The translations under genes and the position numbers were made by a program. A stretch of DNA of 64,000 nt. It comes from Sipunculus nudus (lineage: Eukaryota > Annelida > Sipuncula > Golfingiida > Sipunculidae). The stretch lies in contig CM049315.1 of NCBI GenBank assembly GCA_026874595.1, positions 65,409,389-65,473,388 on the forward strand. Direction: 5' to 3'. Below are positions 50,714 to 61,246 of this stretch, in pieces; position 1 is the first letter of the stretch; each line of letters starts with the position of its first letter. The notes under the pieces were generated by a model that saw only the letters and a list, made by a program, of their open reading frames with translations, was not told where the DNA came from and searched no databases.

Positions 50714-51395
50714 AGCCCTCAGCTCATAGGCTGATGGGCTATTGTCGTCACCCAATCTGTCCGTCTGTTCATCTGTTCGTCCGGTGTCTGTCCATCCGTC
50801 CGTCCGTCCGTTCCGCGTCTGTTAACTTTTACCTTGTGAGCGGGATATCTCTAAAAGGATTCACCGTTGGAATTTTATTTCATCAGTGAAGATGTATATC
50901 GATAAAATCTCGGTCAAGTTCAAAGATGGGTGACCTTGACCCATTTTTCTACATTTTAGAGCTGATTATAGAAAAACACTCAGAAGTTTATATCTCAGGA
51001 ACCATTGTGTGGATTTTCACAAAACTTACAATGATCATTGGGACTGATGGTCTGTATGTGCTGCACCATTTTGGTGTTGCCACCTGCAATTTCTGATTTT
51101 TTAATGAAATTTCATCGGATTTTTTCAATTTTGGCCTTTTGTGCAGGATATCTCCAAAGGTATTCAACACAGGAACTTCATTTCTTCAGTGCTATTGCTT
51201 TATATTTACAAATTCTTGGTCAAGTTCAAAGATGGGTGATCTTGACCTACTTTTCAAGGTCACAGAGCTTAGTATAGAAAAAAACTTAGGAGCTTATTTT
51301 TCAGGAAGCATTTGGTGGATTGTTATGAAACATGGTATATACCTCTCCAATTTAAATTTATAAATGATTATCAACTTTTGCTAATATTCTAGTTT
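50714..51395 (+). mobile_element. Family D element, short, nested in C
   Basis: Starts after a T-run with hairpin TAGCCCTCAGC / GCTGATGGGCTA (one bulge), then a CCGTCCGTCCGTCCG run; ends TTCTAGTT with C sequence resuming (TCGCAATACAATGC). The 3' inverted repeat expected for the group is not seen, so the 3' end may be decayed. Body has two units with GGTGACCTTGACC/GGTGATCTTGACC. Confidence 0.7.
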
Positions 51396-51527
51396 CGCAA
51401 TACAATGCTTACAGATACTGGCCTAATGTTTGGTCTGTGGGCGCATAATGACCACTTACAGATCGAGTTCGCGTTTCGTCCCAGTTAACCTATTTTTCAG
51501 CATATGACAGCCCTTACGAAAATGGAA

Positions 51528-51840
51528 AGTACTCACATATATGTGCCTTATATGTCTCTTATAAGGGCCTTATATGTCCCTTATAAGGGACATATATTTC
51601 CCATATAAATGCTATGTATGTGAGTTATATGTATATTGCAGCTATATGTTTAGTCAGGCATTGTTATATGTGAGTTATAAGGGAGTTGTATGTTTGTTAT
51701 ATGTCAGTTATAAGGGAGTTGCACATGAGGCCATTCTGTACATTTCATTTATATGTGACTTGTATGGGAGATATAAGGGAGGTGAACGTGAAGGGGTTCT
51801 GTATATGTCAGTTATATGTAAGCTATAAGTTTATATACTG
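51528..51840 (+). repeat. Left CATATATG/GGGAGTTATAAG array of element F
   Basis: Loose repeats of TTATATGTCCCTTATAAGGG, GAGTTATAAGGGAGTTG and TATATGTGAGTTATA. Palindromic stretches (CCCTTATAAGGG) are frequent. Frames rich in Y/C/V/S here are translations of the array. Confidence 0.6.
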
Positions 51841-52605
51841 TGAGCTCACTGTTCTACAAGATAGGACTTAGACATTTTCCAAGGGAACACAAATGCTGCA
51901 GAAACTTCTAAGTCCCAGCTCCATTATGGTTTTAAGAAAATGAATTATAATTGAATAATAAATACTGAAGAAGTATGTTAAAATGGGTATCAAAATAACC
52001 AGCTTCCTCAGAACTTTATGTATATTAGAAAAATAATACTATAAATAATTTTTTTTTTCATCAGACTTATTCATTAAGAAGTGTAAAATATAGTAATCTG
52101 CATGCAGTAAAACATCATTTACACAAAACACAATACAAAAAAATAATTTGACTATATTTCACATTGGTTATAATTTGCCCTTGATAATTATAAGAAAAAA
52201 TAATTCTTTTGGAATGTAGTGTATATACAAGTACTTCAGCATCTAATTGCAATTGATAACTACTTCATAAATACAGAACAAAGGGTACTGATGTAGTGTG
52301 CCACTGACCAATTATGGGAATACATAGGCATTAACCTAATATCATATTGGTTTTAGAAACAGCTCATCACCCACACATTTTAGCAGTAAAATATTGCCAC
52401 TGAAAATCAACAGCATTGATAAAAGCAGAGGTACTTAAAAAGAATAAGTATCTGCATTCTTATTGTGACAATAACCAGCATTATAATCAGTAAATTTCAC
52501 AAGTATATGTAACTACCCCCCCCCCCCCCCAGCAGACAAGCTTGCTGTACAAGCATTCTCTGCAATGGGCCATTGACCTTACTGTACCCTGCCCTGGAAT
52601 AGTGG

Positions 52606-52613
52606 TGACGTCA
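52606..52613. promoter_or_regulatory. CRE-like palindrome TGACGTCA
   Basis: A perfect TGACGTCA (the CREB/ATF consensus) in the single-copy core of element F, about 150 bases upstream of an ATG (about 52761) that is followed closely by a GTAAGT donor. This is the layout of a promoter and first exon for the candidate gene at 54206-54968, but a chance occurrence is possible. Confidence 0.3.
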
Positions 52614-54205
52614 CATGAATACTGTACAGGCTGTGCACAACTAAGGCATGCAGAGTCAGTTTACATCTGAATGATAACATCCGGTAACCGTTAAGGAGTA
52701 CACACTTTGAAGAGAAGTTCTTTGTCAAGCTGCTCAAGCAGAAAGGGAATGTATAGCTGAAAAAATGTCTCATTGGTAAGTAATCTTGCATTATTTAAGT
52801 TATTTTTGCATAGTAAACCAGTGATTGCATAAAGATATGACTTCACCTATCTTGGTTTGCCCTGCAAAAACAGAATTTGTGTGTTTCAAGATAACATTTC
52901 CTATTTGGTGGCCCATTTTTACAAAATACCACATTTTCTACAAAAAGCGGATGCTGTTGCCCCTCTATGCACCAACATGAAGCTAAGAACATATTGTTTT
53001 CAGTGGTGCTATTTGTAATAGGTTGTGGAAAAATCAAGAGTCAGCAGCAGGCCCTAAAGTTACATATTGATGTAATTTCTGAATGTCCCCTACCTGTGAA
53101 GGGTTGATCAGTTAACCTACATAAAGCTTAATCGGCACACAAATGCTATGAGTACCACATACTACCATTTTATTTGTTGAACCTATACATGGCTATTGAC
53201 CATGTTATTATTTAGCTGAACTCTGGGTCATGAAAAGAAAAAGCTGCTACAAGGTAATTATGTTCCTTTCCATTTTCCAGATTGACTTGAATTTTTCTGT
53301 CTTGCCAGAGTGCCCAAAAGTTATAATATGATTAAAAATGTTTAATTATACAATATTTATAAGTTTTTCTTTCAGGCAAAGTAAACATTAACACTGTAGA
53401 TCATTGCTGAATTTACAGCCACTGTCTCAATTTTGATGAATGCTTTTTTTATAAAATTGAAGAGAGGTTTGCTGTACTCAACCAAAACATTTCAACTAAT
53501 CAAATATTTTTTTACTATTGGAGTCTATCACACAAAAGCTCCTAAATTAAGCTTTAATTTGGTAATATGCCTTTCTACATGTCATTTACATATACTGTAA
53601 ACACCAATTAATTAACAATTTGATACATAACACACTATGTTTCATTACAACCCATAAACCATTCATAACCATATGTATGAATTTAATCTGAATTTGATAT
53701 CAGAAGATCAAAAACACTCTTTATAAAGGTCATGAGCACTTTAACTTTAAAGGGCTTGGTCCTCTGACTTTTTTTTTCCTTTGAGGTTTTTCTGACATAT
53801 TCACTTTCATCACAAAAGAAAAAGCATAATAATTTGGGAATTTGTTTCACTAAGGATCAGATGATTTCATTAGGTACTGTTTTGATTCCCAAAGAGAAAT
53901 CAAATCTGGTTCAATTTACAGGTTAATCAAGAGTGGGTTTTTAGTCCACCTTGAATGATTTCTTTTTACATGTACATGTATTAGTGCCATTTCACCATAA
54001 AAGATCAAGAGGTCATTTTGAACATTACTGACCACCAATATATCATTGATGTACTGTTTTAGTTGTATTATTGATATGTGGCCCTTTTTTAGTTAAATAA
54101 TTTGTCTACTTAAATGTCAAAATATGCAAGACCTCATGTTCTTAATTATTTATTTCCAACAACCTTTGTTTCTATGATTTGTAATGCTTTCTTTACTTTT
54201 CTTAG

Positions 54206-54278
54206 AACCAGTATAAAGAAATGGTGCAGAAAGTATAAGGAGAGCCCAGATATCTCCAGCCCTTGCAAGAATTGTCTG
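54206..54278 (+). CDS. Candidate penultimate exon of an unidentified gene inside element F
   Basis: Flanked by a good acceptor (TTTACTTTTCTTAG) and donor (GTAAGC). One frame is open: one base, then T-S-I-K-K-W-C-R-K-Y-K-E and ending P-C-K-N-C-L in phase 0. It joins in frame to the segment at 54894. The basic, cysteine-containing peptide is not one I recognise. It is not part of the TRMT9B-like gene, because its entry phase does not match exon 2. It lies in the single-copy core of a 4.2 kb inverted-repeat element, so it could be an element gene or a captured host fragment. Confidence 0.35.
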
Positions 54279-54893
54279 GTAAGCATATTCAGTTTATCAT
54301 ATAAAGGAACATTTAAATCTTTTAGCAAATGGGAAATGTTATGAATTGTAAGTTTTTTTTATCAAATCGCTGGAACTTACCATATTTGAAGTGAAAATTT
54401 GGTAGTTAAAATTTATTGTGCATATGGGATATTAATATAACTGCTTACATGTTACAATTGTTTCAACTGAGTAACCTACTTTCTGAACCTATGAGGCTAT
54501 GAGCATCTTTAGGCCACAGTGTCTGTCCCATGACCAGTATATTTAATAAGCTGTAATGTTTGTATATACTCTGTATAACTGGAAAACTCTTCCTCTGTTA
54601 GTAATTGAGAAGTCCAACTGTATTTACTTATAATCCTAAATGTTAAACAGGCATATTTTCAGAACATTTAAAACCCCTATATAGAGAGCAGATGTACTTT
54701 CAGTGAAATAAATTCTTTTCCTTTTCTGACTTGTGTGTTGCCTCCAGATAAGGTAAACTAATGTTAATGTTAAGAAAAGCAATACTAAGCATCAATGTCA
54801 AAAGATTATCTTTAAACTTATTTAATAAAATAATTAATTTGAGCAATAATGACTATATGTGTATACTTAGACTGGTAACATTTGTTTTTGCAG

Positions 54894-54968
54894 GTCAAAC
54901 AGCAGGGGACAGAAAAGGATTTAGAGTGTGGCAAGGGTGTATATTTCCTTCCAGCCTTCATTCCCTAA
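54894..54968 (+). CDS. Candidate terminal exon of the same unidentified gene
   Basis: Follows the acceptor TTTGTTTTTGCAG. It reads V-K-Q-Q-G-T-E-K-D-L-E-C-G-K-G-V-Y-F and ends F-I-P-stop at 54966-54968. The phase-0 start matches the donor at 54278. A canonical AATAAA sits 82 bases beyond the stop (55051-55056), which supports a real 3' end. No homologue recognised. Upstream coding exons were not found. The only nearby start with a good donor (ATG at about 52761, GTAAGT following) would create TGA if joined directly to 54206, so an exon is missing or that start is unrelated. Confidence 0.35.
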   Translation, partial: VKQQGTEKDLECGKGVYFLPAFIP

Positions 54969-55050
54969 AATGACAACACTCTCAAATCTGACTGAACCAG
55001 GGAGTTTTAAAAATCTTATGAAAATATTATTTTCAGTTTACAAATGTGTA

Positions 55051-55056
55051 AATAAA
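55051..55056 (+). terminator. Polyadenylation signal AATAAA
   Basis: AATAAA 82 bases after the stop codon of the candidate terminal exon at 54968. The spacing is compatible with a short 3' UTR. In AT-rich DNA this hexamer is common, so the support comes only from position. Confidence 0.35.
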
Positions 55057-55338
55057 CATTAATTTTGGCTATTGTATTTTCTTACTTTTATGTTTCATGT
55101 GTTTGCGTCCATATGACTGTATGAGGTTGATGACCCCCAGTGTGACTGCAGGCCAGCATTGATTTCAAGGAATTGCACAGTGCAGGAAGCTCACCACACA
55201 CACACACAAACCTTAATTTCTATCATCTAATGTAATTGCTTGTGGAATAAAGAAAAGAGTAAACACCTTTCTAAACAGAACATACAACAGATAGTTACTG
55301 AGCTATTGACAAACAGCACAGAAGGTGCCTACACTGGA

Positions 55339-55680
55339 CTTGTATGTGAGTTATATGTCACATATATGGGAGTTATAAGGCACATATATGGGAGTTATAA
55401 GGCACATATATGGGACATATATGGGAGTTATAAGGGACATATATGGGACATATATGGGAGTTATAGGGGACCTATATGTGGAAGCCTTATAAGTGACATA
55501 TAAGGCCCATATATGTGATATATAAGGCTCCTACCTAATTTGCATATAAAATCCATATACCAGACATATATGTGACATATATGGGAGTTATAAGGTTGGA
55601 TATAAGGGACATATATGGCACATATATGTGCCTTATATGTGCCATATAACTTTCACATATATGGGACTTATAAAAATTTT
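55339..55680 (+). repeat. Right CATATATG/GGGAGTTATAAG array of element F
   Basis: More regular than the left array: units of about 22 bases (GGGAGTTATAAGGCACATAT) repeated several times, then TATATGTGCCTTATATGTGC. Frames with repeated D-I-Y-G-S-Y-K/H-I-W are translations of the unit. Confidence 0.65.
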
Positions 55681-56084
55681 CGGTAAGGGAGATCCTGAAC
55701 ATAGAAAATTTCATGAAAGACAGAAATTTTCATGAAAAATGCACATATATAGGACTTTTTTCACAATGCCTGCAGATACTGGCCTGATTTTTGGTGTGTT
55801 GCTTGATAATGACCCTTTACAGATCGAGTTTGCATTTTGTCCTTGTTGACCTATTTTTGACCATACAACACTTCCTGAACTTAAAAAATTTTACAAAATT
55901 TAACAAATGTTTCTAATTTGCCCCAGGCGGGGGCATTCGTGTCGTTCCGACACATCTAGTTTAGTTATCCCGCTCACAAGGTTTTTCTGCAGCGGCGGCG
56001 GCGGGACTGTCGTGAAACCAAAGTATCCTGACTTTGTCTGGGGATACAATTATTAGTACACATACATGCAAACACATAATGATA

Positions 56085-56165
56085 TGACGGGAATCAAACC
56101 ACCAACAGCTCTCATGGAAGTATTCCTCGCTGCCGACTGCGCCATAAAGCGCTAGATACCGAACA
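56085..56165 (-). mobile_element. tRNA-derived SINE head (not a functional tRNA)
   Basis: On the minus strand TGGCGCAGTCGGCAGCG matches a pol III A box and GGTTTGATTCCCG a B box, about 35 bases apart. The cloverleaf acceptor stem and flanks do not close, so this is a SINE head or tRNA relic. It lies just outside the right end of the minus-strand E element. Confidence 0.6.
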
Positions 56166-57151
56166 AAGAAATTCAAGGGGTATTTAAATCTAAGGTGTAA
56201 GTGTCTCCGTCTGGGCGCAGTGTTGTGAATCAGTTCTGTATTGAGAGTAACATTGGTGTGACTTCATAGTAAGTGGGTGAATACCATTTTACCTTGAGGT
56301 CAAAGGTGAAACGTAAGCAAAATAGAAAAGGGGGACCACTAATGAGAAGAAATAACAGGTGGTAGTATATAATGTAAACCACATCATATATTCAAAGAGT
56401 ATGTACAGGTATAGATGGAGCAACTTACTAATATGAAGACGTGATATTATGTGTATAAGAATAAAAAAAAATAAATGATTGTGACAAATAACATGGGTTT
56501 CACTGTTATATTGTTAAAAATGACCAAATGCTGTGAATGATTGAGCCTATGGGTAAAAGATTATAACATGTTATCCTTGCTTGTTATAATAACATAATTT
56601 GTATTAATTAGCTGGAGTATGAACTGTGACGTGTAAACTGGTTGCCCCAGGTGTAGGAGTTTATTGATGAGGATTAAAATAAGTTGTACACGTATTGCAA
56701 ATTAAAGGTGAATGTAGTGGGAGAGTAGCTCATTCATGTGAGATCATCATTGAGAGCTCAGACAGTCAAAGTGGCACACCATGCTCCTCTAAAGTAAGTA
56801 AAAGAAAGCCTGCAGATGAGAAAGGGAAAAAAAGATACCATGGGAAAAAAAGAAAAAAAAGAACAGTTGCTCAGTTGTCGGACTCATGCGAGAGTAAATG
56901 TGAAAACAAGTAATACCATGCCCTCATGTACTCATAGCCACCTCAGCTGTCAGGGGAATAAAAGTGAAATATATGTGGAGTTACACAAATTGATTTATAC
57001 GAAGCTTGTGAGAAAAGTCCTAATATGCAAAGACGTAACTAACTAATAGCTGTTAGACAACAAAATTTTTGTATAGAGTAGAACCTGTCCAACATATCAG
57101 GATAACATGAAACTAGTGCCAGTGCCAGAAAACTACACAAGTGATTTATTT

Positions 57152-57911
57152 AGATGGCGTTGCCAGAAAAAACAATCGCGACATGATCATTAACTCTCGA
57201 ACTGACATGGTTCATGGTTTGATCAGACAAACTTAACTTTAGAAGAAATTTTACAGTTGACCTTTCTGTGAAGCATGGGCATGTCCCAACAAATAATTCA
57301 GACTGAAGTGGAATGCAGTGGTAATACCATTGTTGACTGGTGTTCATTTGCCAGGGAGGCGTGCAATTAAGAGAATCAGAGAGTGGTGTTAAGATAGGAG
57401 GAAATGGTATAGAGGTGGAAATTGATGAGTCTAAGTTTGCCAAGAGGAAATATAATCGTGGTCATGAGGTGAAGGGTGGGTGGGTGTTTGGTGGTAGGGA
57501 GAGGGCAGATAAAACCAAAATGTTTATGTTCATTGTGGCGAACAGAACAAGTGAAACTCTTGTGCCTTTAATCCTGAAACACATAGAGAAGGGTCCATTA
57601 TTATGTCAGATTGTTGGGCTGCATATAAACGTATATCTGACAATGGTTACACACACCAAACTGTGAACCATACGGAGCATTTCAAAGACCCTGGCGCCCA
57701 CACAAACTCAATAGAAGGGACTTGGCAGAAAGTCAAGCATGGGCAAAGTATTCCGAGGCTTGGTGTAAAAAGTGCCCATTTACAAAGCTATTTAAGTGTT
57801 AATTTGTGGAAACAATGATGCGAACAGAAACACATGTTTGTAGAGTTTCTAAAATCGGCCAGAGTGATCTATAATGGGTCGTGTGGGAAATGTATGAGTA
57901 AATATTGTTGA
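57152..57911 (+). pseudogene. Merlin-type (IS1595/ISXO2-like) DDE transposase relic
   Basis: The readable pieces, in order, are W-R-C-Q-K-K; then L-T-L-E-E-I-L-Q-L-T-F-L and Q-Q-I-I-Q-T-E-V-E-C-S-G-N-T-I-V-D-W; then V-E-I-D-E-S-K-F and K-R-K-Y-N-R-G-H with W-V-F-G-G-R-E-R; then S-D-C-W-A-A-Y, G-Y-T-H-Q-T-V-N-H, G-A-H-T-N-S-I-E-G-T-W. V-E-I-D-E-S-K-F, S-D-C-W and H-T-N-x-I-E-G-T-W are signatures of the ISXO2-like domain, with catalytic acids in the first and second and the third closing the DDE triad. Frame changes near 57190, 57360 and 57600, in-frame stops near 57191, at the L-T-F-L block and at 57817, and no detectable terminal repeats show that it is dead. A C-terminal tail (K-H-M-F-V-E-F-L-K-S) continues to the stop at 57911. 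Merlin encodes cut-and-paste transposition. Confidence 0.88.
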
Positions 57912-59150
57912 AGAAGTTCTACAGACATTTTAGATAAGCAGATATAGTTAAGGTTAGTAAAATAGAAAACTTATTTTAAATTTACATGGAAATATAGTTA
58001 TAAAAATAAAAAGTGAATATGATGAGAAGAGAGAAAGTTGTAAAATATATATGAAAAACTCATAATAATGAAGAGATAATACTGAAGAGATGTTGTGAGT
58101 ATACTGGAGACATAAATATAGAATGGGCAACCCCTCAGGTGTTGAGAGGAAATAGCCATGGAGCAAGGTGGAATATGGCGATAATAGGGGAACTTTGTAA
58201 AAACACCAGCGGGCAGATGCATTCAGTGTAAAATAAAACATTTTTACAGGGGGGAAATAGAAACAACTTTCAGGGTAGGCTAGTAAAAAAAATGCTAAAA
58301 CTTCTTTGTGTCTATGGTTGTGTATAGTTGTCAACGTCCTTTGCCAGTGACATTGTGCATAGCTTGGATTAACTTTGTTCCCGCCAAAATCAGGTGTCAC
58401 CTCACAACCGGCAAATGTTTCAGGACAAACACTGTTGTTTCCTCTGGAAAGAGTAATGCCACTTAAGTCTCAGTAGACAGCCTTGAATGTGTAGAAACAT
58501 TTGGGGAAATGTTTAGAAAAAATTCCGAATTTAATTGACATCGTTTTCATCGCGCAGAAATAAATATGATGTGACTCCAAAATGAATACAGGAAAAATTA
58601 TTTACAGCAGGTGATATACTAGATTTTTGTGCATATTTTAAGCATATAATTTACCACATAGCAAAATGTAATTTGTACCGGTCCACATGCAGTATACGGT
58701 AACAGACTTTCCTGATCGAAATGAGAGCACATTGTGGCACCTGCCGCTTGGCTTCCATTTAAGAACTTTCCATCTTGAAGTGTGTTCCAAATCTGATACA
58801 GAGTTAAGAAATAGATTTTGAATGCACTTATAGCATGTAGTTTAAAATATTTAAATACAGTGTCTTTATCCCTTCTTACGGGTTTCTGAAAGCTTTTCTT
58901 TGGGATATATGTTAACCCAACTAGATGTTACTGGATGTCCGCAGTTGTTTCTTAACTCTTTCGGTTACTAAACACAAAGATTGTTTTTCTGGCGTTTTTC
59001 TGATTGTTTTTCTTGTTAAAGGTTTATGTAGCAACCATTTGCCCAGTCGAACATACCATTTTCTGGAACTTTTATTTTCCCGGGGCAAGCAAGCAGTTAA
59101 CCGTTAATGTTGAGCCCTGATACGTGTCTTTTCTCAAAACCTTATTCATA

Positions 59151-61246
59151 GGGGACTCTTAAATTCTATGCATGCCACACATACCAGAGGCCAAAGCGAG
59201 GCCAATGGGGAATAACAAAGACACGTGCTCACTTGTCACAGCAGTAACACATGTGCTGATACAGTTTAGCTCAGCAAGGCAGGTCGTGTCACAGCCTATT
59301 CTGTATCTTCATCCTACTCATTTACTAATTGGACATCAGATTTGATTTTTCATTAGTTTTCATAAGTGATCCAGGTAGAAAGAAACAGTGGAAATTACTA
59401 ATTAATTCATACATCTGGATGAGGGACTCTTTGTGATTGTGTGTTCATATGTTCCTGGTTTGGTCTGCTGTTTGTTATATTTGTTCATAGAATTAAGTAA
59501 ATGAACAACCATTTTAGAACAATGATTTTTAATGATCTGTATCAATTTATAAAGGCACATATTAAAATATCATTTTTACATGGTCCATGCCCTCATTTGT
59601 TTTGCCTTACTTTTATTATGTACGTGTCAAGATATTTTAAAATACTGTGCTGTTTCACAAAATCTGTGTCCATACACATGCAATTAATTGTACTTTATTA
59701 AAATAAATAAATAACATAAATAAATAATGATAGAAGACTACCAACATATTTAACTTGATGGTGACATTTAGCAAAGATCTGCATATAGTTTTTACCAGCC
59801 AAGCATTGATCCCCTTACTGGTTTATAGATAATAGATACATTGGTATGTCTCAATTGGTTGAAGGGGCTTACATTTTATATTACCAAAACTTAATGTCAT
59901 CATTTTATCTCATTTTTACTTGAGGCCCTCTAAGATGGCATCTGTGGATAGCTTTAAGACCCTTAAATTACATGATTGCGAAACAATTATAGATATATCC
60001 CCACATGACCAGCCTAGACCCACTGCAATTTAAAGAATATTTAACTCATGCAATTCTTGTGTCACCGTTTCCATTGTTTGTCAATGCAGTTTATGTCACA
60101 CAGCTGTAGGACACGCCGTCAGTATATTTTAACTCTTTATTCATAACAAATATGAAGTTTTAGTATATGACACATTACTTTTCATATTCGATTTATAAAG
60201 AATTTTTGAAGGAACTAACCTGAGTTAAAAGGTGTGGAGCTGGTGAAGTGTTGAGCATTAATTAAAATGAATATATTATTCCATAATTCATACCTTACAT
60301 ATTTTTATATTTTTTTCTCAAATTATGTAAAGTCTTGCTGGAAAAAGGTGTCATTTATAAAATTCTGTTTCTGCCCATGCACTAATATAATCCTTGCCAT
60401 GCCCAGGAACTCACCATATCACTATCTAATGAGGAGCGATATATTTTTTTAAATGACCTGTGACATAGTGTTTCAATTGACAGCTATGTGTTGGTTATGT
60501 CACTAAAAATACAGTGTATTTTCTATTGGTGCCAGATACAGCATACCTACATCTATATTTTTAATAGGCTTGTGAATAGAAAACATTTCATAATTTTATT
60601 TCAGAACACTTTTAACAATCACAGAGGCAGACATGTTTCATTTATGCTTTATTAGTCTTTATTAAGTTAATGATTTCATAATGGCAGTATAAGCAGCGTA
60701 CTGCCGAAAGTGTTTTGGTGTGTGTGTCTCTCGGTGCCTACTGTACATGAAACAAGAAACTTAGTATTAATGTACACAATCAGAGGAACCATGCACAGAC
60801 CACCTCATTCTGTGCCGTCTGGAATGTGTATCAGTCAGCACCTGTGCCCGACACTTGTATATCTTGATATTTTAATTGACCTCGGGCAATTAATGGCATC
60901 CTGTGGTTTGATTCATAGCTAGCATAGACCGTAGAGCCAAGTAGATGTGAGCCCAAGGGTCTTTAACTTTATTATGTTAAGAGTCACTGGAAAGTACCTC
61001 CCTTACAAGTCGGGTTCACATTGTGCTCATAGCAGCAGATTCCTTTGGGTTATATACTTCTTTCCAGATGCTTTTAACAAAATTTGTATGTAAGCATTTA
61101 CAAATTTGAAGTGGATAAATGGAACAACTGACAGGTGTGTGTTGCTGTACATAGCCATGGTGAGTGAGCACGTGCTCCTTGTTATTCCCAGTAAGCCTCG
61201 CTTTCGCTAGCTGATTAATTATTCATGAGGAATATTAAGAATCCCC
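59151..61246. mobile_element. 2.1 kb element with about 90-bp imperfect terminal inverted repeats
   Basis: Left GGGGACTCTTAA and right TTAAGAATCCCC are inverted. Further in, AAAGCGAGGC, GGGAATAACAA and CACGTGCTCAC occur in the same order on opposite strands (59200-59240 versus 61150-61205). Both ends are flanked by TA, a possible TA target duplication. The interior shows no convincing coding sequence. Superfamily not assigned. Confidence 0.65.

Larger units (their letters stand above)
51511..55689. mobile_element. Element F: 4.2 kb inverted-repeat element with CATATATG-rich ends
   Basis: Left CCCTTACGAAAAT and right ATTTTCGGTAAGGG are inverted copies (one-base indel), each followed inward by CACATATATG(T/G)G-type low-complexity sequence for about 300 bases. 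The C sequence on either side (CATATGACAG / AGATCCTGAAC) joins into the expected uninterrupted C unit with a possible 2-base AG duplication. The core, about 51870-55240, occurs once in the window and contains the candidate exons 54206-54968. Superfamily not assigned. Confidence 0.65.
50260..55961 (+). mobile_element. Family C element (5.7 kb including nested elements)
   Basis: 5' ATGCCCCCGCC with a hairpin ATGCCCC/GCCAC-AAA-GTGGC/GGGGCAT (50260-50288, one C-C mismatch). 3' GGCGGGGGCAT (55926-55936) is the exact reverse complement of the 5' end. The 3' hairpin GTGTCG-TTC-CGACAC (55939-55953) is followed by ATCTAGTT. Own body: units with CGCAATGCCTGCAGATA and GACCAnTTACAGATCGAGTT at about 50350, 50530 and 55770. 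Element D and element F are inserted inside. Flanks read through as the E sequence. Confidence 0.85.
48846..56048 (-). mobile_element. Family E element on minus strand, split by nested C element
   Basis: On the + strand the left end AACTAGACATTTCTTGGCACC with GGCACC-GCA-GGTGCC is the reverse complement of the E 3' end. The right end at 55995-56048 (CGGCGGCGGCGGG ... GTCTGGGGATACAAT) is the reverse complement of the E 5' end. The subterminal repeat here is GTATCCCCA at both ends rather than GTATCGCCA. Units of about 150 bases with GACCTTTGACCT blocks lie at 48930-49700. A GGTGGTGCCACC unit lies near 50012. The C element 50260-55961 is inserted in it. Confidence 0.82.

Noticed and set aside
56695-56913. 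Lysine-rich 72-codon frame as an exon
   Set aside because: Low-complexity A-rich stretch (K-K-R-Y-H-G-K-K-R-K-K). A GTAAGT lies inside it, but there is no acceptor or partner exon and no recognisable domain.
57954-58400. 148-codon open frame on the minus strand
   Set aside because: The longest open frame in the window but AT-rich, F/Y/L-rich, without motif, and overlapping a second frame. It lies downstream of the Merlin relic and looks like chance.
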